Assembly (NCBI GenBank): GCA_900618425.1 | Contig: UZAN01042189.1 | Span: 28,849 to 47,895, forward strand | DNA: 19,047 nt | DNA from: Echinostoma caproni | Lineage: Eukaryota > Platyhelminthes > Trematoda > Plagiorchiida > Echinostomatidae | Direction of reading: 5' to 3' | In this document: one piece after another, positions 1 through 10,100 of the stretch | Numbering within the stretch: the stretch's first letter is position 1 | How the letters are laid out: each line of letters opens with the position of its first letter | The notes under the pieces: model-generated | What the model saw: the letters and a program-made list of their open reading frames with translations, nothing else | What the model was told of the DNA's origin: nothing | Database searches by the model: none | Position numbers and translations under genes: made by a program

Positions 1-664
1 TCTATCAATAAACATAAGCATTTGCTGCCATCAATTTCTCGCGTATTTCATTGGTGTCCGCAGTTCGGCTTGAAGTTAACCTAATCTGAGCATTGCTTTA
101 CGGGTTATCGTATCCCTACATGCGGTACTATTCGGAGTACACACTCATTCAGCACGGTTATTGTTCGGTATCTAGCCAGTAGGTTTGTGGGTGTTGCTAG
201 TTGAACAAGATGTAATGAACGCGTGAAGACATATTGATGTTCCTTTTGGAGCTGGAAGTTATTTTTGAGTTGGGAATTGTAAAGTTGGGCTAGGATATAA
301 CGTAATAATTCAATGCATTTTACTGAACGAACCTTAGGAAACGACATCAAGTGGATTGCAAAAAAAGGAGTCCAATTTTTGGAACCTTCGTTGAAACTGA
401 AGAGACCACCAGGATATTTTTCATTATTGAGCATAAAAGAGCGGGACATGGAGCAACTGCAACTTCAGATCTAGTAGTATGCCATTTAGATGACACAGTC
501 AAGACTAGGTTAAGGTCTCCCAAATACGAATTCATCATCGTACTTGCATGCCACAAATTTGCAAGAGTTGGAAAAGCGTTTTACTTGCAGATAGATAGAA
601 AAAAATGAAGATCGATGACGCCCTACAAAACGGTATCAACTTCTCAAGAAGTGGATTGCGCCAC
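1..664. other. Unassigned flank left of the duplicated segment
   Basis: Open stretches exist on both strands (minus 449-105, plus 351-608), but neither resembles a family I know and they overlap each other in different frames. No promoter, splice pattern or repeat was recognised. It may be eroded repeat sequence. Confidence 0.3.
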
Positions 665-874
665 GTTTTATCTTCTTTCGTTTGTGGCACTGACACCTCC
701 GTATCCAATGCTTCCGCATCAATCGTATCACTTCTCACTACCGTCGAATCTTCCGCATCCGTGTTTTTGACCGCATTGCGGTCTGAATCAACGTCTTCAG
801 CTGGTGGCTTGCCTACTGTGTGAATATGTAGCTTGGACTCTTCGGTTTGGCCTTCACGATTTCCCGCATCTATG
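665..874 (-). pseudogene. 210-bp duplicated fragment of the dynein LIC tail exon
   Basis: This segment aligns without gaps to 5831-6040 (constant offset 5166) with 8 mismatches by eye, about 96 percent identity. It lies in the same orientation as the gene. It encodes the stretch from I-D-A-G-N-R-E-G to T-K-E-D-K in an open frame that continues on both sides into unrelated sequence (996-535 is stop-free). Seven of the eight differences change an amino acid and only one is silent, which fits loss of constraint. It is internal to a single exon and is not bounded by splice sites, so it is a genomic copy of part of an exon. Its right edge is the start of a Penelope-like fragment. It is most likely a non-functional copy, though use as an alternative terminal exon cannot be excluded. 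Confidence 0.85.
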
Positions 875-1961
875 CATGCTTTAGAAATGGAGCTTAACAA
901 CAAGTTGCCATTTCTAGGTGTCTGCATCACCCACCGATGAAGTCGTTCGGTACAGCGTTCCGTGCATAGAAAGACAACTTGAAAAGACCAATACATTCAT
1001 TTCCGAAGCCTTGAGCCACTGAAGATAAAAAGGAACCTGGTTCGTTGCCTAGCGGATGGGGCAAGAAAGATCTGCAGTGAGGACACGCTAAAAGGCGAGC
1101 TCCGTACTATAAAATCCTTCTTTGCACGTAACGGGTATCTGGAGCATTTAGTCAACAAGGTGATTCAGTGCACGGAAAACTGTGTACAAAACACTGAAGT
1201 TAGAAAAAAATCCGTGTACATAACTTCGTCATTCAATGGGGACACATCAGCTGAGATCATGCAAAGAAGATTATCCGACGTAATCGATAAGACTTTTGTC
1301 ATTAATCGGTTCTTCAGGAAATGCTCTCGATATATTTTCTCTAGTCCACTGGACACGAATCACATTTTGGAAGGGAATCACGGGCATTTATATATAAACC
1401 TGAAGTAATCAAGTTGTTCAGTCTTATACGAACCAATCATAAAAACACAATTGATGCAGTAAAACAAACAATCAATTCAAACAACACAACTTTCTATGCA
1501 TCCAAGCTTCGTGTGTTGATCACGTCCAAACCCATTGTGTGTTTGCTGCTGAAGGACAAAGTTCCAGACTCTACAGTCTCATTCTGTGTATACCCATTTA
1601 CCTCTTCCTGTGGAACAACGTATATAAGCACGGTCAGGCGATTATCCGAACGGATTCGTGGCTGAACACCGGAACGATTAATCCATTCACCAGTGCAGTG
1701 GTTTCACAGTCAGCTGAAACCAACCACACTGTGGACTTGTCCGTGGCTTTCCGACCCCTGTATAAAGTTCATGGGGGATTATCCAGGAAGGTTCGCTGTC
1801 GGATGCTGGCTACAGCAGAAACAGTAGGAATTCGTCTGCACAAACCCGCCCTGTGTGCCCAAAAACAATTTGTGAAAGCGCTAAAGCTTCCCTCGTCCAC
1901 CCCCACACTCCCTTTCACGTGTGATCTCGATGATCGGATGGGTGGACAAACAAATATGTGA
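875..1961 (+). mobile_element. 5'-truncated, frameshifted Penelope-like retroelement (RT end plus GIY-YIG region)
   Basis: Conceptual translation in shifting plus-strand frames gives the order expected of a Penelope-like polyprotein. First comes E-L-N-N-K-L-P-F-L-G-V (883-915), then H-R-K-T-T and T-N-T-F-I-S-E-A-L-S-H (about 964-1020). Then N-L-V-R-C-L-A-D-G-A-R-K-I-C (1034-1075) and R-N-G-Y-L-E-H-L-V-N-K follow. F-Y-A-S-K-L-R-V (about 1492) leads to the GIY-YIG-like C-G-T-T-Y-I-S-T-V-R-R-L-S-E-R-I (about 1609-1660). A third frame encodes A-E-T-N-H-T-V-D and C-R-M-L-A-T-A-E-T-V-G-I-R-L-H, ending at 1961. The catalytic reverse transcriptase core is absent, there are several stops and at least three frame changes, and the Gly of Y-I-G is Ser, so it is dead. 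The family assignment comes from recalled motif patterns. Confidence 0.75.
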
Positions 1962-3330
1962 TCATGGTGGGCTCGATTTCCGGTCTCATGATGAAATTCT
2001 TTCTTATTAATCTGTGATTTTATTTTGTTTCATTTTCCCAAGACTGTTTTATTCCCGAGTAGTGGTATATATTGAGATGTATTGGCATGAATACGAATCT
2101 CTGCAAATGAGCTTGCTCGCCACTCTGTTATTCTGTTTGAAATGTGCGCTGTGGGACTATTTAGACAAATAGGAAGAACTGCGGGGATTTTCGACTACTG
2201 CAGAACAGAACGGGGACCAAGTGCTGACCTGACTCTGTTTTTGGTTGATCACGCCTCACTCACACTCAAAGAATGTTCAGGTGTAAGTGAGTGTTTCCAT
2301 TGGAGAAATATTCACCGATCAGGGAGTCACTTTGTCGAGTTTACTGATCACAAGCGAGGGTGCAGCAGTAAACCAATATAAAAATGAAAACATAAACGCT
2401 TACTTCTGCATGCGATCTCAAAGAAACAGATTTTAAAGATGACCGGGAAGTCAGAAGTGTCGTACATAACTTAATAAAATTTAGTTTTCGACAGCTGGTC
2501 AGTGCTTTCTGCTTAACTCGAAGCATGATTACACCTACAATGTTAGTGTTCCTGGATTGAAGGCGTTTACTGTATCTCCTGGACTGAACACAGATTCCGC
2601 TGAGAAGACTGTTTGCAGGTCGGAACCCTCATTTCGTTTTTTAAATTCTTTTCGCATTATTCGAGGTTTACAGAGCTACAAACCTCAATGGTAGAATCAT
2701 CTAGCTTCCTTTTTGTTTACACAAAGAACCCGTTCAGCAAATTTCATGTGAGATCGGTCCTTTGCGCAGCAAAATCAATCATGGTCAATTAGCCCAGATA
2801 AAAAGCTTTTATTCTTCAACGTTCAGGTCAGCTAACACGAAGCAGTTTTGGATGTTGAGATACGTTGAAGTAAATTTATCCGGAGGCTCGTCGCAAACGT
2901 ATGCACATGGCGTCCACCGGGGGTTATGAGTCTTTATTTTTCAATACGTATGACACTCAAAATGAGTTTGGACGTGAGTATATTCTCTTTTCTGTTGACT
3001 ATAGAAAGCAGGTTCCAAATCCCATTGAGATTCGGCCTGTTTGACGGCAATTGTATTAATTCAAACTTGTTTCATGGTCTCCGCGGCTTACCAACAAATA
3101 ACTATTCGGAAATTCTTTTTTCTACCATTGGATGAGAAATATTGTATGACATGATTCATCGATCATCCTTCAAAATAATTAATACTCCAGATCGAAGTTT
3201 AAAGATGTGCTCATAAAAATATGTGCTGTATTACTGTGTGGTGAACTCCTTGGCCATCGCAACGGAATAGTGAACTAAAAACCTAGCTTATTTTGCTCTG
3301 TCGCGTATGAGTGAGTTAAAAATGGATTAC
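1962..3330. other. Non-coding stretch with no recognised feature
   Basis: Short open frames occur (for example plus 2142-2381), without recognisable family motifs or splice structure. No tandem array or promoter was identified. Confidence 0.3.
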
Positions 3331-3480
3331 TCAGGTACTCAGTGGCCGAGTGGATAGTATACTTGAATTCTACCTGCGAGGTCCCGGTTTCCATTTCCAA
3401 TTGGGTGGATAGATTCGCACTGGTAATAAGGCACAACCAGGTCTAAACAGCTGTCCTGCATTGCCTTCTAACCCTTCAGT
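3331..3480 (+). repeat. tRNA-derived SINE, decayed
   Basis: An RNA polymerase III box A-like sequence, TGGCCGAGTGG (3343-3353), as in Ser/Leu tRNAs, is followed 44 nt later by a degenerate box B, GGTTTCCATTTCC (3387-3399). That spacing matches a tRNA gene, but no cloverleaf can be closed, so this is read as the head of an old tRNA-derived SINE. The 3' boundary is a guess. Confidence 0.55.
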
Positions 3481-4842
3481 TCAAGTGCCTGTTTTTCTAT
3501 CGGTATTCTACGAAAGTTACCAAAGAACAGAATTAAATTCTCCACTACTCTTATTTTTAAAGGCCTCTTTGTTGGCTGGCCATCAATGTGACTGACGTTC
3601 TACCAGACGACAGCGTAGGCTATGAAGAGGGTTGGGTTTTCGCTATTGAAATATGTTAAGATTTAACTATATCACCATGTAAATGGGAATCCAATTCAAA
3701 ATAATGTGAAATTTGTTAATATCGAAGCGGAAATTCTTTTTATATTAGCTTCTCCAGAAGAAGCTCTGGAAAATTGGTTACTTTTCCATGGATAGATGCA
3801 CCGGATAGATAAAGCACCTCCATGTTGGTTTGGTCCCTGTTCAACCCGTACTACTTTGAGTTTGACAAGTTAAAAGAATGTCGCATTCGGCACGGATATC
3901 TGTTTTTGTTCAATTAAAAATTAAAGAATGGTGAATAATCAGCACACAGTAGATGAAAAAATCAATACAACCAACTTAATCACTGTAATTTTGTTTGTTC
4001 GAAGGGAGTTCAGTCAAACCGAGCCACAACCTTGAAGATGAGAATCTGTTGCTATGGCAGTAGCAATTTGTGAGCCAAAACCACCGATGGAGTGAAGATT
4101 TGATCAGATCAGACCACAAAGCGAAGCTTGGCCACGGACACGAAGAAGAGGAAGGGATGAAGGAAGGTTCGAACCAAAACGCTTCTATAAAAGTAATCGA
4201 ACAAAGAGAAGCGGTGATTTGACCGTACTGTATTGTAACAAGCTGTTTTCTGATTATGTTTATTCACAGCTGATCTTCGCCGTAATAAATGTTTCATGGC
4301 AACGGAGAACATCTGCAGTCGTTTCTCAGTGGAAAGTCGCCAAACTCAATGTTTGAGAAACACAATGTACTTTCGTAAAATGCAATAAGGGTTAAAGTTG
4401 GGCTAATGATACCGCAAGTGTCCCCCAGCCATCTGTAAACGGGACTGAACGGAGTAGAAAACATGCTTGGACACATGGCGGGTAATCCGTGTTTTCTTCC
4501 CAAGACGACTGAGCTTAAGAGAATTAAATTACCATGCATAACGGAGGCAATCAGGAATGAACAATGTGTTTAAGTGATTTGCTTCTACAGACACCCAGGT
4601 TTTGCTACTTATGTTAATATCAGTAGTCATTAATTATTTTCCGTAATGTATGCCAACTGTCGAATCTCTGGGTTATTTTGGTCACTGGATTGGTGATATC
4701 ATATTGAATCAGAGAATGGGTAGGGATAAATGGTATTGCTCGGTTAAACATGCAGTTTCCACTTCTTCCTGTTTCTAAGCTGTATCCTGCAGAAAATCTA
4801 ATTAGTCCTAATGAAATTAGGGACACTAGTTTTCAGTATATT
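3481..4842. other. Non-coding stretch downstream of the gene
   Basis: Minus-strand open frames at 4312-4109, 4539-4294 and 4826-4620 lack recognisable motifs. No repeat family was recognised. Confidence 0.3.
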
Positions 4843-4856
4843 TTTATTTGTTTATT
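4843..4856 (-). terminator. Candidate poly(A) signals for the dynein LIC gene
   Basis: On the minus strand two AATAAA hexamers lie at 4856-4851 and 4848-4843, about 435 nt downstream of the TAG stop. No closer AATAAA was noticed in the downstream flank. They would give a 3' UTR of about 450 nt; the cleavage site itself cannot be read from sequence. Confidence 0.5.
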
Positions 4857-5289
4857 GGAGTTCTATTTAGCAAAAGACGTGCGAGGAGTGATTGTGGCCA
4901 GGTGATTTGTTTTTAACTGGTGTTCACTTTGATGCTCGTGACACTTTACTCAGGCATGATAACGTGAATCTTTTCTTCTGTCAACGGACTACAACAAACC
5001 AAGGAAACGGTAGTGATATGCGGGTTTCCATAGTTGAGGGACTGATCATCGAGGGTAGCAACGGTAATCTGTGAAATTTTCAAATGCATTTCTGTCCTCG
5101 ATTCCCTGACCAGAGTTGATATGCGACCCTAATTTAATTGTAACGGGTTCCGTGAAAAGAATTTGTACAGTTGTGATAAAACTTACGAATAGAAACAGAT
5201 TGTGAGTGATAGTTTTCATGAAAACATGATTTATCTATTTAAGTTATTCGAATTGCTACTTACTTACCACCATCTGCTTCACCAACATA
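4857..5289 (-). other. Probable 3' UTR of the dynein LIC gene
   Basis: This AT-rich stretch lies between the stop codon and the paired AATAAA hexamers. No coding similarity or repeat was recognised in it. The UTR assignment rests only on position and on the poly(A) signals. Confidence 0.45.
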
Positions 5290-7188
5290 CTAGTTTTTCT
5301 TTTCTATCGATTCCCGATCACTGTCTTTTCCAAAGGACTGTGCATGTGGCGATTGTTCATCTTGTGTGACCTGCTGTGACTCTTTCGCGTCGCTTATTTT
5401 TAATTCTGCAGTGGATTTACTTTGGGTGAAAATCACTGTGCTCTTCAATTTTTTGTTTTCAACCTTCGTGTCTTGTGTCAGTTCCTTATTGTCCACCGCT
5501 TTGGCAGTTCCTTGTGATCTGTCATCTTTTTCACCCTCTGTGAGATTGTTCTCCGAAGAGGACTCTGGAGATTTGCACGGTACTGAGGCAAATGCCGTCG
5601 GTTTTGCATCTTGTTCGTATCTGTCAAGCTCCACTTGTTCTTCACCGTGATCCATTTCTTCCGTTTTAGCTGTTTTCGACTCGTGCATCTGTTTATCTGC
5701 AGACGAAACGTTCTCTGGAATTTCCTTGTGCTCAGATTGAACCAAAGATACCTGACTTGGTGATTTTTCCATGAATTTCGCTCTGTTATTTTTCACCTCA
5801 CCTTTTTCCATGCTCGACCTTTCAAGAACAGCTTTATCTTCTTTCGTTTTTGGCACTGACACCTTCGAATCCAATGCTTCCGCATCAATCGTATCACTTC
5901 TCACTACCGTCGAATCTTCCACATCCGTGTTTTTGACCGCATTGGGCTCTGAATCAACGTCTTCAGCTGGTGGCTTGCCTACTGTGTGAATATGTAGCTT
6001 GGATTCTTCGGTTTGGCCTTCACGATTTCCCGCATCTATGTATTCCGTTGTGTTATGCAATGTATGCTCTTCGTTTGGGGCACATTGTTCCGTTTTGTGA
6101 CTTTCGTTAAACGGACATTGCTTTTCACTGCGATTTTCATTCTCCGGACAGTCATTTTCTTTTACCTGAAGTGATTTTTCTTCGACACCTGTGACTGACT
6201 TACTTTTAGACTTCTGCCCAACTTCAGCTACTTCCAAAGGTCCAATCGTTTCTTGATTTTCTATTGTTAATTCGCCCTCTTCTTTTAATTCGTCAGTTTT
6301 TGCTGTTTCTTTAGAGTTTTCAACTGAAACTAGTTCACATGTTGGTGACTGCATCTCTGATATGATCCCCGGTGCTGCATCCTCCATAGCTCTAATATTT
6401 TGCAGTTCATCTGTTTGGCATTCACTTCCTTTTGCCAATCCCTCTTGGATATCTGGTCTAGTTTGGTCTGGCAAACTGATAGGAGTAGCTTTAAGAAGAT
6501 CTGTCTCACTGATTAACTCCTTGTTTGATTCATTCCTCGGTTGCTTGCTCACAGAAGGTTTTAATAGCTTGGCTGTCTGCTCACATTCTTGGCGATCTTT
6601 TGCTGACAGAGCATCCGAAGACAATTTGGAAGTGTTTGTTTCCACCATGGATTCAGAACCGGTTCCTGGAGCGATGTATAGTTTTGCTTCATTTTTGGGT
6701 AAGCTTTCATCACCACAGGCAAGGGTTCCTGGCTGTATTGGATCCGGTTTATTTTTCATTGGAAATATTTCATTCCTGGTGTCACTCAGTTCAGTGACAT
6801 CCACTGGGGATTTGGTTTCCAGCGGTACCGATTTATGAGTTTCTGGGTCCTTTTTCTTCTCTTTTTCCGAGGTTGGTTCTGGAGACGCTATTCTTTTTCC
6901 GATTGGGTCCCCAGATCCCCCAGCGGTTTTAGACGTGGCAGATAGTTTTCTAAGCATGGCTGATTGTCTGGACGAAATGGTAGAGGGCGGAGCAGGTGAG
7001 GAACTTGGACTATTCTCACAGCTCAAATTTTTGCGTGTCAGTAATGAATTGAAAAAGCTGCTCAGAACGGCTTCTTTGTCTGTCAGTGTGGAACTGGGCG
7101 TCGATCCGCTACCGGCACTTCCCCCTCCACCGGAGCTGTTAGATGCAAGTCCACCTATTGGTGGGGCACTGTTCGTATCTGTAGCAAG
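5290..7188 (-). CDS. DYNC1LI: Dynein LIC last exon: adaptor-binding helix plus giant disordered tail
   Basis: This 1899-nt terminal exon encodes 632 residues and ends at TAG (5292-5290). The acceptor is TTTCCTCAG before CTTGCTACA, phase 0; an in-frame TAA just upstream rules out read-through from the intron. Residues 1-36 are a Gly/Ser/Thr-rich linker. Residues 37-53 (7080-7030) read D-K-E-A-V-L-S-S-F-F-N-S-L-L-T-R-K, the helix that in human LIC1 (GVLANFFNSLLSKK) inserts two Phe into cargo adaptors; both Phe (45 and 46) are kept. The remaining roughly 580 residues are rich in Glu, Lys, Ser, Thr and Asp, have no Trp and few aromatics, and look disordered. They include three 11-residue repeats (6153-6055) and a V-E-L-D-R-Y-E-Q stretch (5634-5611) faintly like the second short helix of human LIC1. 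The tail function is unknown. Confidence 0.93.
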   Translation of the reverse strand, partial: LATDTNSAPPIGGLASNSSGGGGSAGSGSTPSSTLTDKEAVLSSFFNSLLTRKNLSCENSPSSSPAPPSTISSRQSAMLRKLSATSKTAGGSGDPIGKRIASPEPTSEKEKKKDPETHKSVPLETKSPVDVTELSDTRNEIFPMKNKPDPIQPGTLACGDESLPKNEAKLYIAPGTGSESMVETNTSKLSSDALSAKDRQECEQTAKLLKPSVSKQPRNESNKELISETDLLKATPISLPDQTRPDIQEGLAKGSECQTDELQNIRAMEDAAPGIISEMQSPTCELVSVENSKETAKTDELKEEGELTIENQETIGPLEVAEVGQKSKSKSVTGVEEKSLQVKENDCPENENRSEKQCPFNESHKTEQCAPNEEHTLHNTTEYIDAGNREGQTEESKLHIHTVGKPPAEDVDSEPNAVKNTDVEDSTVVRSDTIDAEALDSKVSVPKTKEDKAVLERSSMEKGEVKNNRAKFMEKSPSQVSLVQSEHKEIPENVSSADKQMHESKTAKTEEMDHGEEQVELDRYEQDAKPTAFASVPCKSPESSSENNLTEGEKDDRSQGTAKAVDNKELTQDTKVENKKLKSTVIFTQSKSTAELKISDAKESQQVTQDEQSPHAQSFGKDSDRESIEKKN

Positions 7189-10100
7189 CTGAGGAAATTA
7201 ATGAAAAGCAATGATAAATCATGATTAAAATTCCATTGGATGGGAACACCAAATGACAAATGGTTCAGTCGTGGTCAATGGAATGAAATGGTCGACAAGT
7301 TTGTCTACATCAGAGTTGTCTGTTTATGAGGTTATTACGAAACTTTGCCTAAAAACGTAATTTAGCCATATGCAGAGAGACGAATTGATGTATATCTCGT
7401 TCTGCCAGTGCAGATGGTCGAGTACCGGCAGACGAATTTATGGATAATATTTGACGCGGTATATACCGGGAGTGATTACTTGACTTGACGGACTGATTCT
7501 GTACGGCTGTGTTATATTTCACGTGATTTTTAATTCGAAAAGCTGTTAAAGTGCATCCCCAACATAATCTCCTTCGGAAAAAATCGGTGAAGATTGGATG
7601 AAGTTTGGTTTTGTTTGTTTGCGCAATCTGGCTTAAAGTTTATTGATTACAACTATTACAGCATCTTAAATCTTTGCTTGGTGGCCAAGTTTTACCGTAA
7701 TTAAGCAAAATGACGGTCATATGTACTCAACTGTTTGCATTAGCAACTTAAAAGATATAGAATTTCGTTCAAAAGCAGATTCGGTGTATTATTACTTCAA
7801 AATCTGATTATTCGCATTATGGAATTATCTGAGGTTTGTGAGCGTTGAATATTAAATCAGTATCCGTTTCGAAATTTTTAATTCGATCTTCCCGGATTCG
7901 GTGGAACAAAAATGAGCACTACTATTTGTCAAAATAGCCCGGAAACCAAAGCATCCGTTCAGAGGTGGGGTACTGCAAATGGGGACTGAAATATGGACAC
8001 TATACTAGCAAGCATGTTAATCAAACACTTAAATCTCTCCCCCCGTAATTCCTATCGAATCATTTGTGAAATATTATTTGATGATTCCTGTCTATAGTGG
8101 TGCAACTTACAGTCTTGCTTGAGACAGATGCTGACCCGTTTGCTAACCAGGTTCTGATGTTTCAGCTACAGTCGTTAGCGGCAACATATTTGGTGAGACG
8201 GACGGGATGGAAACACACTAACTCGAGACTAACTGATCGAATCTGTTCCAGCTTCAGCTAGATCATTCACTGTAATACCAGCTTGATGATCGGTTGGTGT
8301 CTGCTAAATGATGAAGAGTTTAGAGGAACATTCTATTTGCAGATGTTCTGAATGAACGGCTGCTCAACGGAATCGTGTTGTCGCATCAGGCAAACATAGA
8401 GCCATCATGTGTTCTTCTCAAGTGACCATCAGTTGCTAATCCAAAAAAGAAAACTTAAAAAATAAATTGCAATTGAATTCCTTACAAATATGTAACTGTT
8501 TTTAAGAAACGAAACAGGCTCTTACAGGATTTTAACCACTTTTTCTCTGCATGTGGTGCTTCTGTTGCTTGCTTACTTGGCGCACTCGGCCTATGCTCAT
8601 TGTCAAAAAGATAGGATGGTTGAGGCAATGTCTTTCTAGCTGACACGAAGGGGTTCTGTCATTCTACCGTTCACAAGCGGGCACCCCAACTACATAATGT
8701 GGCCACCTTTCACATGTTTTGTGCGTATCAGGTGAACTAAAGTTATTAGGGGCTAGTGGGTGTTCATAGACGTTTTGTGACCGAAGAGCTCCATATTGGT
8801 TGCACGAGCTGCATAGAAGACAGTTTGACCACAATAAGGTGGACATCTGTATAGATCACTGCTCAATATCTACGCTAACTGCAGTCATTAAGGGGCGACC
8901 AAACTTCTCTCTGTCCTTTGAAGTACAAACACCTCAAAAAGTACACGAAATAAACGAGCTGTTCATAATCGCTAGTTCACCCCTAAACCTGTGACTAGTT
9001 TAGTCCGAACTTACTTTGGATAATGAAGAACCATCCCCGGGGGAAGGGGTTTGTATGTGTTGCAGTTGTAGTTGCATTCGAGCCAGGAATGTCTGTTCAT
9101 CTTCTGCAGTTTGCAAAGTTGACGCATCATCCGCCCTGCTTGACATATCATGAGATGAGGTCTTTTTCGCTGTTCATTTTTGACGCGGTTGTGGGTTGTG
9201 TAAATGTGGACGAAATACGGAAGAAACAAACAAGGGGAACTGATGAATTTGATCAATTTCAGGGATCAATGAAATGAGTTCAATTCACTCGAATACAGGT
9301 ACACACGAATGCTACTGACTGACATGCGATCAATCCCTTCCCACGTCTGATTTAAATCCTTACATAACTGCAGTGCTTATTAAACAAGCAAGGAGTTTTG
9401 TTGTTCTTTTGTGGATTTCGGTCTTATTTGTTTGGAACACCTGGAAGTTTTGTTTCGGTTGAATAATATAATTACGGGTTAGTGTTCTTTCATTAACTTC
9501 CTCTGATCGGGGACGAAATTGTTCTGACATCTTTCACATGAACAAGTGGGACAGGGGAAAAGCTTTTGATCCCGGAAATGTCAGAGTGAAATTGCAAAAT
9601 GGGTGTTATCGAAATGACAGTTTTACGGTGTGACAAATGAGTAAAATTGCTGAATTCTTCGCGCTCTCGATTGGTTAGGTCGCGTGGAAATTCTCGAGAT
9701 TCTTAGAGTGGTTAAGGGATCTACACGTGAAACTATAGAAGGGTACGGGGTGCACATGAAATATTCAAAAAATCTGCCGTGATTGTTCTCATAGAATGAT
9801 AATCACTATATGCAGTTCATGGATTAAATCGCTGTCATATTTGTTGGCGGATAGAGTTTTGGTTTCCTTAAAATATTAGCTTCATCACTGGTTTTAAGAT
9901 TATTGCAATTGAACCTACGCTTCTACTGGTAATCAATAAATCAACCACAGGGTGAGAGGGGTAAATGTGTGTCGATATATCGGTGGAAGGTGCTAGTTGC
10001 GTTTATAGCTTGCGAATACTTTTCCAATTAGACCACTATGACGTTTACCGGGGATTACGAGGCGATTTTACTCCAAGAGTATGTTTCATCTTGCAATATC

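Noticed and set aside
105..449. Minus-strand 114-codon open frame near the left end
   Set aside because: No recognisable motif, and it overlaps a plus-strand open frame of similar quality; coding status cannot be supported.
3343..3399. A Ser or Leu tRNA gene
   Set aside because: Box B is degenerate, with an insertion, and no cloverleaf can be drawn.
6362..7192. Plus-strand open frames at 6362-6838, 6525-6797 and 6935-7192
   Set aside because: They are shadows of the minus-strand dynein tail exon, whose biased codon content keeps the opposite strand open.
8664..8846. Minus-strand 60-codon open frame with several Cys
   Set aside because: No domain motif, no matching splice sites in the needed phase, and the flanking dynein exons already join directly in phase 0.
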